From Pseudomonadota bacterium (GTDB lineage: Bacteria; Pseudomonadota; Gammaproteobacteria; Xanthomonadales; Xanthomonadaceae), in assembly GCA_023423235.1 (NCBI GenBank), contig JAFAFY010000202.1:1-5975 (forward strand): a stretch of 5,975 nt of DNA, in the 5' to 3' direction. Below the pieces are notes generated by a model. It ran no database searches and was not told the origin of the DNA. It worked only from the letters and a program-made list of their open reading frames with translations. Position numbers and translations under genes: made by a program. Positions 1 through 5,975 of the stretch are shown piece by piece (position 1 is the stretch's first letter; the number at the start of each line of letters is the position of its first letter).

Positions 1-747
<747 letters not shown>

Positions 748-748
748 G

Positions 749-772
749 GCGCGCGGGCGCATTTTGGCGCGC
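749..772. terminator. possible bidirectional hairpin between convergent genes
   Basis: The 40-base gap between the converging pntB and minus-strand membrane-protein genes contains GCGCGC at 749-754 and again at 767-772. GCGCGC is self-complementary, so the two can pair around a 12-base loop containing ATTTT. An alternative pairing is GGCGC at 748-752 with GCGCC at 776-780. There is no clean T-tract on either side, so a terminator role is inferred mainly from position. Confidence 0.3.
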
Positions 773-787
773 GTTGCGCCGGGCCTG

Positions 788-1201
788 CTAGCGCGACAGC
801 ACCGCCGCGACCACCAGGCCCGCACCGAGCCAGGCGAGATCGGCGGCGCCGTTGGCCATGCAGGCCAGGGTCCAGGCGTGGTGCGGGCCCAGCTTGAGCG
901 CCGATTCCCATGGCAGCATGCCCATCGGCCGGGCCAGTTGCGCGGCGACGATCCCCCAACTGGCGACGACGATCGCCAGCGCGGTCGCGGCCGTGCCCAG
1001 CACGGCGCGCAGTGCGCCCGGGCGTGCCCGCGCCAGGCGCAGCAGCCAGGCCGCATCCAGCGCGGCGACCACCGCCATCCAGCTGCTCTGGGTGTTGCGG
1101 CTGTCGGCGACCAGGATCCAGGCCGCGGCGATGCCCAGGCTGCCGAGCAGCAACAGCGCGATCGCGAGCGGCCAGCGCCGGGCGCGGCGGGGTGGAGGCA
1201 T
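788..1201 (-). CDS. unrecognised small membrane protein, about four hydrophobic segments
   Basis: This is a 137-residue hydrophobic protein that I do not recognise. From the ATG at 1201 it begins with a basic, proline-rich stretch (MPPPRRARR), followed by hydrophobic segments at about residues 10-32, 41-55, 63-88 and 117-135. It therefore looks like a small integral inner-membrane protein, with the positive N-terminus probably cytoplasmic. No catalytic or metal-binding motif is visible. The frame stays open back to another ATG at 1255, but that start would overlap sufT and add a poorly hydrophobic 18-residue leader; 1201 places the basic residues just before the first helix, which is why I prefer it. 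No convincing Shine-Dalgarno sequence precedes it. It converges with pntB and diverges from sufT. The gene is probably real because it fits the gap neatly and its frame encodes patterned hydrophobic helices, but its function is unknown. Confidence 0.72.
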   Translation of the reverse strand: MPPPRRARRWPLAIALLLLGSLGIAAAWILVADSRNTQSSWMAVVAALDAAWLLRLARARPGALRAVLGTAATALAIVVASWGIVAAQLARPMGMLPWESALKLGPHHAWTLACMANGAADLAWLGAGLVVAAVLSR

Positions 1202-1263
1202 GGGCGGGTGTGTTGCGGAAATGGCCGGCCAGCATACCGGCGCGCGGCGATACAATGACAGCC
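1202..1263. promoter_or_regulatory. divergent intergenic region with candidate sufT -10 box (leaderless start)
   Basis: Only 62 bases separate the two divergent start codons. On the plus strand TACAAT (1251-1256) resembles a sigma-70 -10 element and ends seven bases before the ATG at 1264, which would put transcription initiation at or next to the start codon, that is, a leaderless mRNA. No good -35 hexamer lies 16-18 bases upstream and no purine-rich ribosome-binding site precedes 1264. On the minus strand TATGCT (complement of 1231-1236) could serve the membrane-protein gene. These are single-hexamer matches and should be treated as candidates. Confidence 0.32.
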
Positions 1264-1815
1264 ATGTATTCCCGCAGCAGCGAACCCGTCCGATTCGAGC
1301 GCGATTGCGCCGCCGTCCTCGTCCCCCAGGGCGAGGCCGTCACCCTGCCTGCGGGCAGCGCCGGCTACATCACCCAGGCGCTGGGTGGCAGCTACACGGT
1401 GTTCGTGGAGGGCAACCTGTTCCGCATCGCCGGGCGTGACGCCGACGCGATCGGCAAGGAGCCGCCGGTGCCGCTGGAACTGCCCGACGGGGCCGATGAC
1501 GCCGCGGTCGAGCGCCTGGTCTGGAGCCAGCTGCGCACCTGTTTCGACCCGGAAATCCCGATCAACGTGGTCGACCTGGGGCTGGTGTACGAAGCCGCCG
1601 TGCTGCCTGGCGAGGCCGGCGCGCGCAAGGTCGAGGTCAAGATGACCCTGACCGCGCCGGGCTGCGGCATGGGCGAGATCCTGGTCGATGACGTCCGCAG
1701 CAAGCTGGAACTGATCCCGACCGTGGCCGAGGCCGATGTCGAGCTGGTGTTCGACCCGCCGTGGAACCGTTCGATGATGTCCGAGGCCGCGAGGCTGGAA
1801 ACCGGCATGCTCTGA
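1264..1815 (+). CDS. sufT: SufT-type iron-sulfur cluster assembly protein (MIP18/DUF59 family)
   Basis: This 183-residue cytoplasmic protein matches the long bacterial SufT type: an N-terminal extension of about 75 residues followed by a MIP18/DUF59 domain (about 80-175). The extension contains GEAVTLPAGSAGYITQALGG and a VFVEGNLFRIAG strand, typical of this subgroup. The domain shows DPEIPINVVDLGLVY (from residue 95), the TAPGCGMG loop with its conserved cysteine at 134, and DPPWNRSMMSEAAR from residue 164. Family members help deliver Fe-S clusters to client proteins when demand is high. The in-frame ATG at 1255 would give 186 residues; 1264 is preferred because a -10-like TACAAT overlaps the earlier ATG. 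No other suf genes are present, so this copy stands alone between a transhydrogenase gene and a protease locus. The family call is secure; the exact start is not. Confidence 0.93.
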   Translation: MYSRSSEPVRFERDCAAVLVPQGEAVTLPAGSAGYITQALGGSYTVFVEGNLFRIAGRDADAIGKEPPVPLELPDGADDAAVERLVWSQLRTCFDPEIPINVVDLGLVYEAAVLPGEAGARKVEVKMTLTAPGCGMGEILVDDVRSKLELIPTVAEADVELVFDPPWNRSMMSEAARLETGML

Positions 1816-1821
1816 CATGCC

Positions 1822-1845
1822 GGGCGGGCATCGCGTTGCCCGCCC
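1822..1845 (+). terminator. GC-rich hairpin just after sufT
   Basis: GGGCGGGCA (1822-1830) pairs perfectly with TGCCCGCCC (1837-1845) around the six-base loop TCGCGT, starting seven bases after the sufT stop. There is no T-run after the stem, so it is not a textbook intrinsic terminator. Such hairpins are nonetheless common gene ends in high-GC genomes and may also protect the transcript 3' end. Confidence 0.55.
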
Positions 1846-2031
1846 TCGCGCGTCCCGGCGCAGCCGCGCCGGCCCAGCCGGTGCAATTCGCTTCTCCGCG
1901 CCTGCCATCCTGCCTGCATCGGCATGCACCGCGTACGCGCTGCGTGGGGGCGTTGCGCCTCGTCCTGGCGCGACCGGACACCGGCCCGGCTGAACTGATC
2001 CTTGCCCATCCGCGGCACCTGAATGGACCTT

Positions 2032-2052
2032 TATCGTCAATTTGTGACGGTA
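2032..2052. repeat. 21-bp imperfect palindrome, possible operator
   Basis: The arms TATCGTCA (2032-2039) and TGACGGTA (2045-2052) are mirror-complementary at seven of eight positions, centred on base 2042, with a five-base spacer ATTTG. It sits in the AT-enriched patch upstream of the S8 protease, so it could bind a dimeric regulator. The right arm overlaps TGTGA (2043-2047), a CRP/Clp-type half-site, but the partner half TCACA is absent. The role is inferred from position and symmetry only. Confidence 0.35.
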
Positions 2053-2117
2053 TTTGCGCTATCGGGCGGAACTTTAACGGAATTTTGCATTGCACCCCGC
2101 AGTGACTGTCGCGTAGC

Positions 2118-2135
2118 GTCAGTTCGCGGTCAGTT
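2118..2135 (+). repeat. helically phased direct repeat GTCAGTT x2
   Basis: GTCAGTT occurs at 2118-2124 and 2129-2135, with start-to-start spacing of 11 bases, about one helical turn. A near copy, GTCAATT, lies at 2036-2042. Tandem half-sites on one DNA face are typical of response-regulator binding, but two 7-mers are weak evidence. The location is about 110-130 bases before the protease start codon. Confidence 0.3.
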
Positions 2136-2235
2136 TTGTCATGTCCGCGTTCGTTTGGGGCGGTACAGGCACGCTCGGTTCAGCTTCCCATGCCCGCCCC
2201 GCTGATGCCGCGACCATGCGGCCCACCCAAGCCTT

Positions 2236-2239
2236 GGGG
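2236..2239 (+). promoter_or_regulatory. ribosome-binding site that supports the protease start at 2246
   Basis: GGGG (2236-2239) lies six bases before the ATG at 2246. The two upstream in-frame ATGs at 2141 and 2216 lack such a stretch at proper distance, and only the 2246 start places a basic n-region directly before the hydrophobic signal-peptide core. Confidence 0.5.
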
Positions 2240-2245
2240 TACCGG

Positions 2246-4318
2246 ATGTCCAAGAACAAGAACAACATCGCACCGCGCCGGCGGCTGCTTGCTGCCGCGA
2301 TCGTCGTATCCATGGCCGCGCTCGGCCCGTTGTCGGCCCATGCCGCGGAACGCGTCAATCTCAGCGGCCTGCAATCGGCCGATACGCACGACCGCTTCAT
2401 CGTCAAATACCGCGACGATGCCGCGCCGCAAGCCTCGCCCGCTGCGATCAATGCGCGCCTGCAGGATGCTGCCGGCCGCGTCGGTGCGCTGGGCGGCGGC
2501 AAGCAGCTGCGGGTCGAGCACCTGCGGCGCATGGCCGCGGGCGCGGAGGTGATCCGCAGCAGCCGCAAGCTCGACCGCGCCGATGCCGAATCGCTGATGC
2601 GCCAGATCGCCGCCGATCCGGCGGTGGAATACGTCGAGGTCGACAAGCTCAACCGGGTGTTCTGGACGCCGAACGATCCGCGTTTCAGTGAGCAATACGG
2701 TTTCGGCACCGGTGCAGGCGGCATCCGCGCCACCGGCGCATGGGATGTGACCAAGGGCTCCGGCGCGGTGGTCGCGGTGCTCGACACCGGCATCACCAGC
2801 CACAGCGATCTCAACGCCAACGTCCTGCCCGGCTACGATTTCATCAGTGATGCCACGGTCGGTGGCGACGGCGACGGCCGCGACGCGGATGCGAGCGATC
2901 CCGGCGATTTCGAGGGCGGCTACGCTTCCAGCTGGCACGGTACCCATGTCGCCGGCACGGTGGCGGCGGTGACCAACAACGGCGTCGGCGTCGCCGGTAC
3001 CGCGCCCGAAGCCAAGATCGTCCCGGTCCGCGTGCTGGGTCGTGGTGGCGGCTACGATTCCGACATCGCCGACGCGGTGATCTGGGCGTCGGGTGGCACC
3101 GTCAGCGGCGTGCCGGCCAACCAGAACCCGGCCGAGGTCATCAACCTCAGCCTGGGCGGCAGCGGCAGCTGCGGCAACGCGATGCAGACCGCGATCAACG
3201 GCGCGGTCGGCCGTGGCACCACGCTGGTGATCGCCGCCGGCAACAGCAATGCCAACGTCTCGGGTTTCTCGCCGGCGAACTGCAGCAACGTCATCGCAGT
3301 GGCGTCCAACACCAGCACCGGCGCGCGCTCCAGCTTCTCCAACTACGGCGCCGGGATCACGCTCTCCGCGCCGGGTTCGGGCATTCTCTCCACGCTCAAC
3401 AGTGGTCAGACCACGCCGGGCAGCGAGAGCTACGCCTCCTACGACGGCACCTCGATGGCGGCGCCGCATGTCGCCGGCGTGGTCGCGCTGGTGCAGTCGG
3501 TCGCCAACCCGGTCAAGACCCCGGCCGAGATCAAGAGCCTGCTGACCAGCACCGCGCGCGCCTTCCCCTCGACGCCCTCGCAGCCGATCGGCGCCGGCAT
3601 TGTCGATGCCCAGGCGGCGGTGGCCGCGGCGTCGGGCGGCGGCAATCCGGATCCCGATCCGGACCCGGATCCGGAGCCCGGCGACGGCACCCTGGCCAAT
3701 GGCGTGCCGGTCACCGGCGTGGCGGGCGCGGCCAACAGCACCCAGTACTGGACGATCACCGTCCCGGCCGGCGCCACCAACCTGGTGATCTCCACCAGTG
3801 GCGGCAGCGGCGATGCCGACCTGTACGTGCGCTACGGCGCGCAGCCGACCACCAGCGCCTACGACTGCCGGCCCTACCGCTCGGGCAACAGCGAATCGTG
3901 CAGCTTCGCCGCGCCGCAGGCCGGCGTGTACCACGTGCTGGTGCGCGGCTACTCGGCGTTCTCGGGCCTGACCCTGACCGGCAGCTACACCGCCGGCAGC
4001 GGCGGCAGCGGCAACGAGTTGCAGAACGGCGTGCCGGTGACCGGCCTGTCGGGCGCGGCGGGCAGCGTCCGCGACTGGATCCTGCAGGTGCCCTCGGGCG
4101 CCAGCGCGCTGACCATCGCCAGCTCCGGCGGCAGCGGTGACGGCGACCTGTACGTCCGCCGCGGCTCGGCGCCGACCACCACCGCCTACGACTGCCGTCC
4201 CTACCGCACCGGCAACGCGGAAACCTGCAGCTTCAGTTCGCCGCAGGCCGGGACCTGGCATGTGCAGTACCGGGGGTACTCGGCCTATTCGGGCGTCACC
4301 CTCAGCGCGAGCTTCTGA
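2246..4318 (+). CDS. secreted subtilisin-family (S8) serine protease with I9 propeptide and two PPC domains
   Basis: This is a 690-residue preproprotease. Residues 1-33 form a signal peptide: a basic N-terminus with RRRLL, a hydrophobic core and an AHA cleavage site; the RRxLL run is also faintly Tat-like. Residues about 49-138 are an inhibitor-I9 propeptide (DRFIVKY to the AVEYVEVD end), which folds the enzyme and is then cut off, probably near 139-143. The S8 catalytic domain (about 143-463) has the full triad: Asp180 in AVLDTGI, His231 in HGTHVAGT and Ser403 in GTSMAAPHVAG, plus the oxyanion Asn333 in AAGN. The acidic loop GDGDGRDADASDPGDF before the His resembles calcium-binding loops of secreted relatives. 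A DP-rich linker (467-478) leads to two PPC (bacterial pre-peptidase C-terminal) domains, 483-581 and 592-690, each with two cysteines that could pair. PPC domains are often removed on maturation or aid secretion and substrate binding. Probably exported by Sec and then type II secretion. It lies next to the lysyl endopeptidase gene. Confidence 0.95.
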   Translation: MSKNKNNIAPRRRLLAAAIVVSMAALGPLSAHAAERVNLSGLQSADTHDRFIVKYRDDAAPQASPAAINARLQDAAGRVGALGGGKQLRVEHLRRMAAGAEVIRSSRKLDRADAESLMRQIAADPAVEYVEVDKLNRVFWTPNDPRFSEQYGFGTGAGGIRATGAWDVTKGSGAVVAVLDTGITSHSDLNANVLPGYDFISDATVGGDGDGRDADASDPGDFEGGYASSWHGTHVAGTVAAVTNNGVGVAGTAPEAKIVPVRVLGRGGGYDSDIADAVIWASGGTVSGVPANQNPAEVINLSLGGSGSCGNAMQTAINGAVGRGTTLVIAAGNSNANVSGFSPANCSNVIAVASNTSTGARSSFSNYGAGITLSAPGSGILSTLNSGQTTPGSESYASYDGTSMAAPHVAGVVALVQSVANPVKTPAEIKSLLTSTARAFPSTPSQPIGAGIVDAQAAVAAASGGGNPDPDPDPDPEPGDGTLANGVPVTGVAGAANSTQYWTITVPAGATNLVISTSGGSGDADLYVRYGAQPTTSAYDCRPYRSGNSESCSFAAPQAGVYHVLVRGYSAFSGLTLTGSYTAGSGGSGNELQNGVPVTGLSGAAGSVRDWILQVPSGASALTIASSGGSGDGDLYVRRGSAPTTTAYDCRPYRTGNAETCSFSSPQAGTWHVQYRGYSAYSGVTLSASF
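3644..3679 (+). repeat. short Asp-Pro repeat linker in the S8 protease
   Basis: Twelve codons encode NPDPDPDPDPEP (residues 467-478), an alternation of GAT/GAC with CCG/CCC. It separates the catalytic domain from the first PPC domain and is probably a stiff, extended spacer. Simple hexamer repeats like this can gain or lose units by slippage. Confidence 0.85.
3692..4315 (+). repeat. tandem duplication of the PPC domain
   Basis: Two units of exactly 99 codons (3692-3988 and 4019-4315) encode PPC domains, separated by a 10-residue Gly/Ser linker (TAGSGGSGNE). By hand alignment without gaps about 64 of 99 residues are identical, including NGVPVTG, SGGSGD, DLYVR, the YDCRPYR cysteine segment, the second Cys in CSF, and RGYSA. 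The lack of any gap suggests an internal duplication under continued selection. Confidence 0.9.
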
Positions 4319-4345
4319 CGCGTCGGCGTCGGAAGGGGGCAAGAC

Positions 4346-4372
4346 GCGGGCCGGTGCCATGCACCGGCCCGC
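4346..4372 (+). terminator. perfect 12-bp hairpin after the S8 protease
   Basis: GCGGGCCGGTGC (4346-4357) is the exact reverse complement of GCACCGGCCCGC (4361-4372), with a three-base loop CAT. It begins 27 bases after the protease stop. The stem is almost all G-C and very stable. No T-tract follows, so termination may be inefficient or Rho-assisted; it may instead stabilise the upstream message and let some transcripts continue into the next protease gene. Confidence 0.6.
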
Positions 4373-4490
4373 AGTGGCATCGAAGGTGCGGCACCGGAGA
4401 CGTGGAAGGGGCAGCGGTATCGCGTGTGTGGCATGGGGACGCGGCGGACTCCCGGCGCGTGGTTCCAGCGCCCCTCGGGCGCAACAACCA

Positions 4491-4494
4491 GAGG
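4491..4494 (+). promoter_or_regulatory. ribosome-binding site of the lysyl endopeptidase gene
   Basis: GAGG (4491-4494) lies ten bases before the ATG at 4505; a second purine run, AAGAG (4496-4500), is closer. Together they support 4505, which also gives a signal peptide of the expected length. Confidence 0.5.
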
Positions 4495-4504
4495 CAAGAG
4501 ACCA

Positions 4505-5975
4505 ATGAAGGGATGGATTGCGATCATCATGGCCGGCGCGATGTCGGCCGGAACCGCCTGGGCGTCGCCGCGCGACGCCCGGCCCGCGGCGTTCGACCAG
4601 CGACTGCCGGCCGAACACACCGTCGAACTCAAGCGCATGCCGGCGGTGGACGTCGCCCGCCTGCAGGCCGAGGACCGGCAGCTCGACCGCGCGCTGGGCG
4701 AGCGGCCGGTGCGCTTTGCCGCGCGCCAGGCGGCCAACCTGACGCCGCAGGACGCCGGTGACTGGGACGAGCTGGCCAACGGCGACCTGGTCTGGCGCCT
4801 GCGCGTGGAATCGCGCGGCGCGCTGTCGCTGAACTTCGGCTTCTCCGAATACCGCATGCCCGAGGGCGGGCGCCTGCTGGTGTATCCGGCCGGCCTGGAC
4901 CGCAACGCCGATCCGGCGACCATCCGCAGCTTCACCGCCGCCGACAACAAGGCCCACGGCGCGCTGTGGACGCCGATCGTCCCCGGCGACACCGCAGTGC
5001 TCGAGGTCGTGGTGCCGAAGGCGAAGCTCGGCGAGCTCAAGCTGCGCCTGGACAGCGTCAACCATGACTACGTCGGCTTCGGCAGGCTGGCTCGCGAAGG
5101 CGCGCTGGCCCAGACCAAGGGCGTGTCGGGCAGCTGCAACGTCGACGTGGTCTGCCCGGACGGCGACGACTTCCGTGCCGAGATCCCCTCGGTCGGCGCC
5201 TACTCGCGCTTCGGCACGTTCTACTGCAGCGGCTCGTTGCTCAACAACACCGCGGGCGATCAGAAGATGTACTTCCTGACCGCGCACCACTGCAGCATGG
5301 GCACGGCCGACGCGGCCGCCAGCATCGTCGTCTACTGGAACTACGAGAACTCCACCTGCCGCACCCCGGGCAGCGCCGAGAGCGGCGCCAACGGCGACGG
5401 CAGCCTGGCCCAGAACCAGACCGGCGCCGTGGTCCGCGCGACCTATGCCGCGTCGGACTTCACCCTGCTCGAGCTCGACGAAGCCGCCGACCCGGCCTTC
5501 AACCTGAGCTGGTCGGGCTGGGACCGCCGCAACATCGCCCCGTCAGGTGCGACCGGCATCCACCACCCGCGGGTGGCCGAGAAGCGCATCACCCACTCCG
5601 GCAATCCGCTGCGCATCGAGGGCTATTTGGGCAATGCCGGCGACAGCCACCTGTGGGTGCAATGGAACCAGCGCGGCACCACCGAGGGCGGCTCCTCGGG
5701 CTCGCCGATCTACAGCCCCGAGGGGCGCGTGGTCGGCCAGCTGCACGGCGGCTATGCCTCGTGCTCGACCACCGGCACCCAGCACGTGGACTGGTACGGC
5801 CGGCTGTTCACCTCCTGGACCGGCGGCGGTACCGCGGCCACCCGCCTGAGCGACTGGCTCGATGCCGCAGGCACGGGCGCGGAGTTCGTCGACACCATCG
5901 GCGCCGATGGCCCGGGCGAGCCGGGTGACCCGGTCGCCGGCTTCACCTTCGAGGTCGATCACGACAGCCTGACGG
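4505..5975 (+). CDS. lysyl endopeptidase preproprotein (S1 family, Achromobacter protease I-like), 3' end outside window
   Basis: The frame is open for 490 codons to the window edge. It encodes a signal peptide (residues 1-20, ending AWA), an N-terminal propeptide (21-205), and a mature trypsin-fold domain from Gly206 (GVSGSCNVDVVC) to about 470. It aligns almost end to end with A. lyticus protease I as I remember it, and the propeptide boundary falls at the same residue. The triad is His262 (LTAHHC), Asp318 (SDFTLLEL) and Ser398 (GGSSGSP). Asp429, before WYGRLF, matches the Asp225 that gives lysine specificity. All six disulfide cysteines (211, 217, 241, 263, 285, 420) are kept. Lys205-Gly206 is itself a lysyl bond, fitting self-activation. 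There is a one-residue deletion before the active Ser, and Tyr374 occupies the place of Trp169. The last residues (PVAGFTFEVDHDSLT) look like the start of a PKD-type C-terminal domain. Secreted, probably cleaving proteins after Lys. Confidence 0.95.
   Translation, partial: MKGWIAIIMAGAMSAGTAWASPRDARPAAFDQRLPAEHTVELKRMPAVDVARLQAEDRQLDRALGERPVRFAARQAANLTPQDAGDWDELANGDLVWRLRVESRGALSLNFGFSEYRMPEGGRLLVYPAGLDRNADPATIRSFTAADNKAHGALWTPIVPGDTAVLEVVVPKAKLGELKLRLDSVNHDYVGFGRLAREGALAQTKGVSGSCNVDVVCPDGDDFRAEIPSVGAYSRFGTFYCSGSLLNNTAGDQKMYFLTAHHCSMGTADAAASIVVYWNYENSTCRTPGSAESGANGDGSLAQNQTGAVVRATYAASDFTLLELDEAADPAFNLSWSGWDRRNIAPSGATGIHHPRVAEKRITHSGNPLRIEGYLGNAGDSHLWVQWNQRGTTEGGSSGSPIYSPEGRVVGQLHGGYASCSTTGTQHVDWYGRLFTSWTGGGTAATRLSDWLDAAGTGAEFVDTIGADGPGEPGDPVAGFTFEVDHDSLT

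Larger units (their letters stand above)
1846..2245 (+). promoter_or_regulatory. gene-free upstream region of the S8 protease, with AT-enriched patch
   Basis: This stretch of about 400 bases contains no gene I can support. Short open frames here (starting at 1761, 2023 and 2141) lack recognisable protein character or a ribosome-binding site, and the 2141 frame is only the upstream extension of the protease frame. Bases 2030-2095 are clearly richer in A and T than anything around them, which is where a promoter would be expected in this GC-rich DNA. I could not find a convincing -35/-10 pair; TTTAAC at 2073 is the best -10-like hexamer. A palindrome (2032-2052) and a direct repeat (2118-2135) lie within it. 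If transcription starts near 2085-2100, the 5' leader would be about 150 bases. Confidence 0.45.
4319..4504 (+). promoter_or_regulatory. intergenic region between the two proteases
   Basis: This 186-base gap contains a strong hairpin near its start and a ribosome-binding site at its end. I see no clear -35/-10 pair in the remaining roughly 120 bases, which stay GC-rich. The lysyl endopeptidase promoter, if separate, must lie here after 4372; otherwise the gene depends on read-through from the S8 protease. Confidence 0.4.

Noticed and set aside
910..1254. An upstream extension of the sufT frame back to 910.
   Set aside because: The extension is antisense to the membrane-protein gene, is Arg/Pro/Ala-rich shadow sequence, and SufT proteins of this type are about 180 residues, which fits the start near 1264.
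2071..2095. A sigma-54 type -24/-12 promoter suggested by TTTTGCA near 2083-2089.
   Set aside because: The GG of a -24 element is not present at the required distance; the position holds TA.
2023..2205. A 60-codon plus-strand frame in the intergenic region upstream of the S8 protease.
   Set aside because: It has no ribosome-binding site, an Arg/Cys-rich sequence without patterning, and covers the AT-enriched patch that looks regulatory.
2141..2245. An earlier start for the S8 protease (ATG at 2141 or 2216).
   Set aside because: These starts would bury the signal peptide behind 10 to 35 unrelated residues and lack a suitable ribosome-binding site; the 2246 start has one.
2180..5290. A 1036-codon open frame on the minus strand, antisense to both proteases.
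   Set aside because: In GC-rich genes with G/C third positions, antisense stop codons are rare, so long shadow frames arise. Its translation is a low-complexity Arg/Ala/Gly/His-rich composition with no domain pattern, while the plus strand encodes two complete enzyme families with intact catalytic residues.

Overview
This is a GC-rich stretch (roughly 70% G+C by eye) with strongly G/C-ending codons. The gene content points to Lysobacter, Luteimonas or a relative in the Xanthomonadaceae/Lysobacteraceae. The main reason is that the last gene is a very close homologue of Achromobacter (Lysobacter) lyticus protease I, and its neighbour is a secreted S8 protease with tandem PPC domains, a type common in these predatory and lytic soil bacteria. 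The taxonomic call is an inference from protein families, not from a marker gene.

Layout. Positions 1-747 hold the C-terminal part of PntB, the beta subunit of the proton-translocating NAD(P) transhydrogenase. A 40-base convergent gap separates it from an unrecognised small membrane protein on the minus strand (788-1201). Divergent from that, with 62 bases between the start codons, is sufT (1264-1815), a MIP18/DUF59-family iron-sulfur cluster maturation factor. A GC-rich hairpin follows sufT. Next comes a gene-free stretch of about 430 bases (1816-2245) with a locally AT-enriched patch, a palindrome and a helically phased direct repeat, which probably controls the gene that follows. The right half encodes two secreted proteases on the plus strand: a subtilisin-family (S8) enzyme with an I9 propeptide and two C-terminal PPC domains (2246-4318), and, after a perfect 12-bp hairpin, a lysyl endopeptidase preproprotein (4505 to the window end, cut off as a C-terminal extension begins).

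How it fits together. The left part is household metabolism: NADPH/NADH balance and Fe-S cluster assembly. The right part is an extracellular proteolysis locus. Both proteases have N-terminal signal peptides, pro-regions and disulfide-type cysteines, consistent with export to the periplasm followed by secretion, probably by the type II system used by this group. One enzyme is a broad subtilisin-type protease and the other is predicted to cut after lysine. The hairpin between them and the 186-base gap suggest separate transcripts, although both lie on the same strand.

I did not find a novel defence, mobile or RNA-guided system here. The points most worth a second look are an active-site-adjacent substitution in the lysyl endopeptidase (Tyr where the A. 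lyticus enzyme has Trp169), the exact conservation of its Lys-Gly self-processing junction, and the regulatory-looking sequences upstream of the S8 protease.
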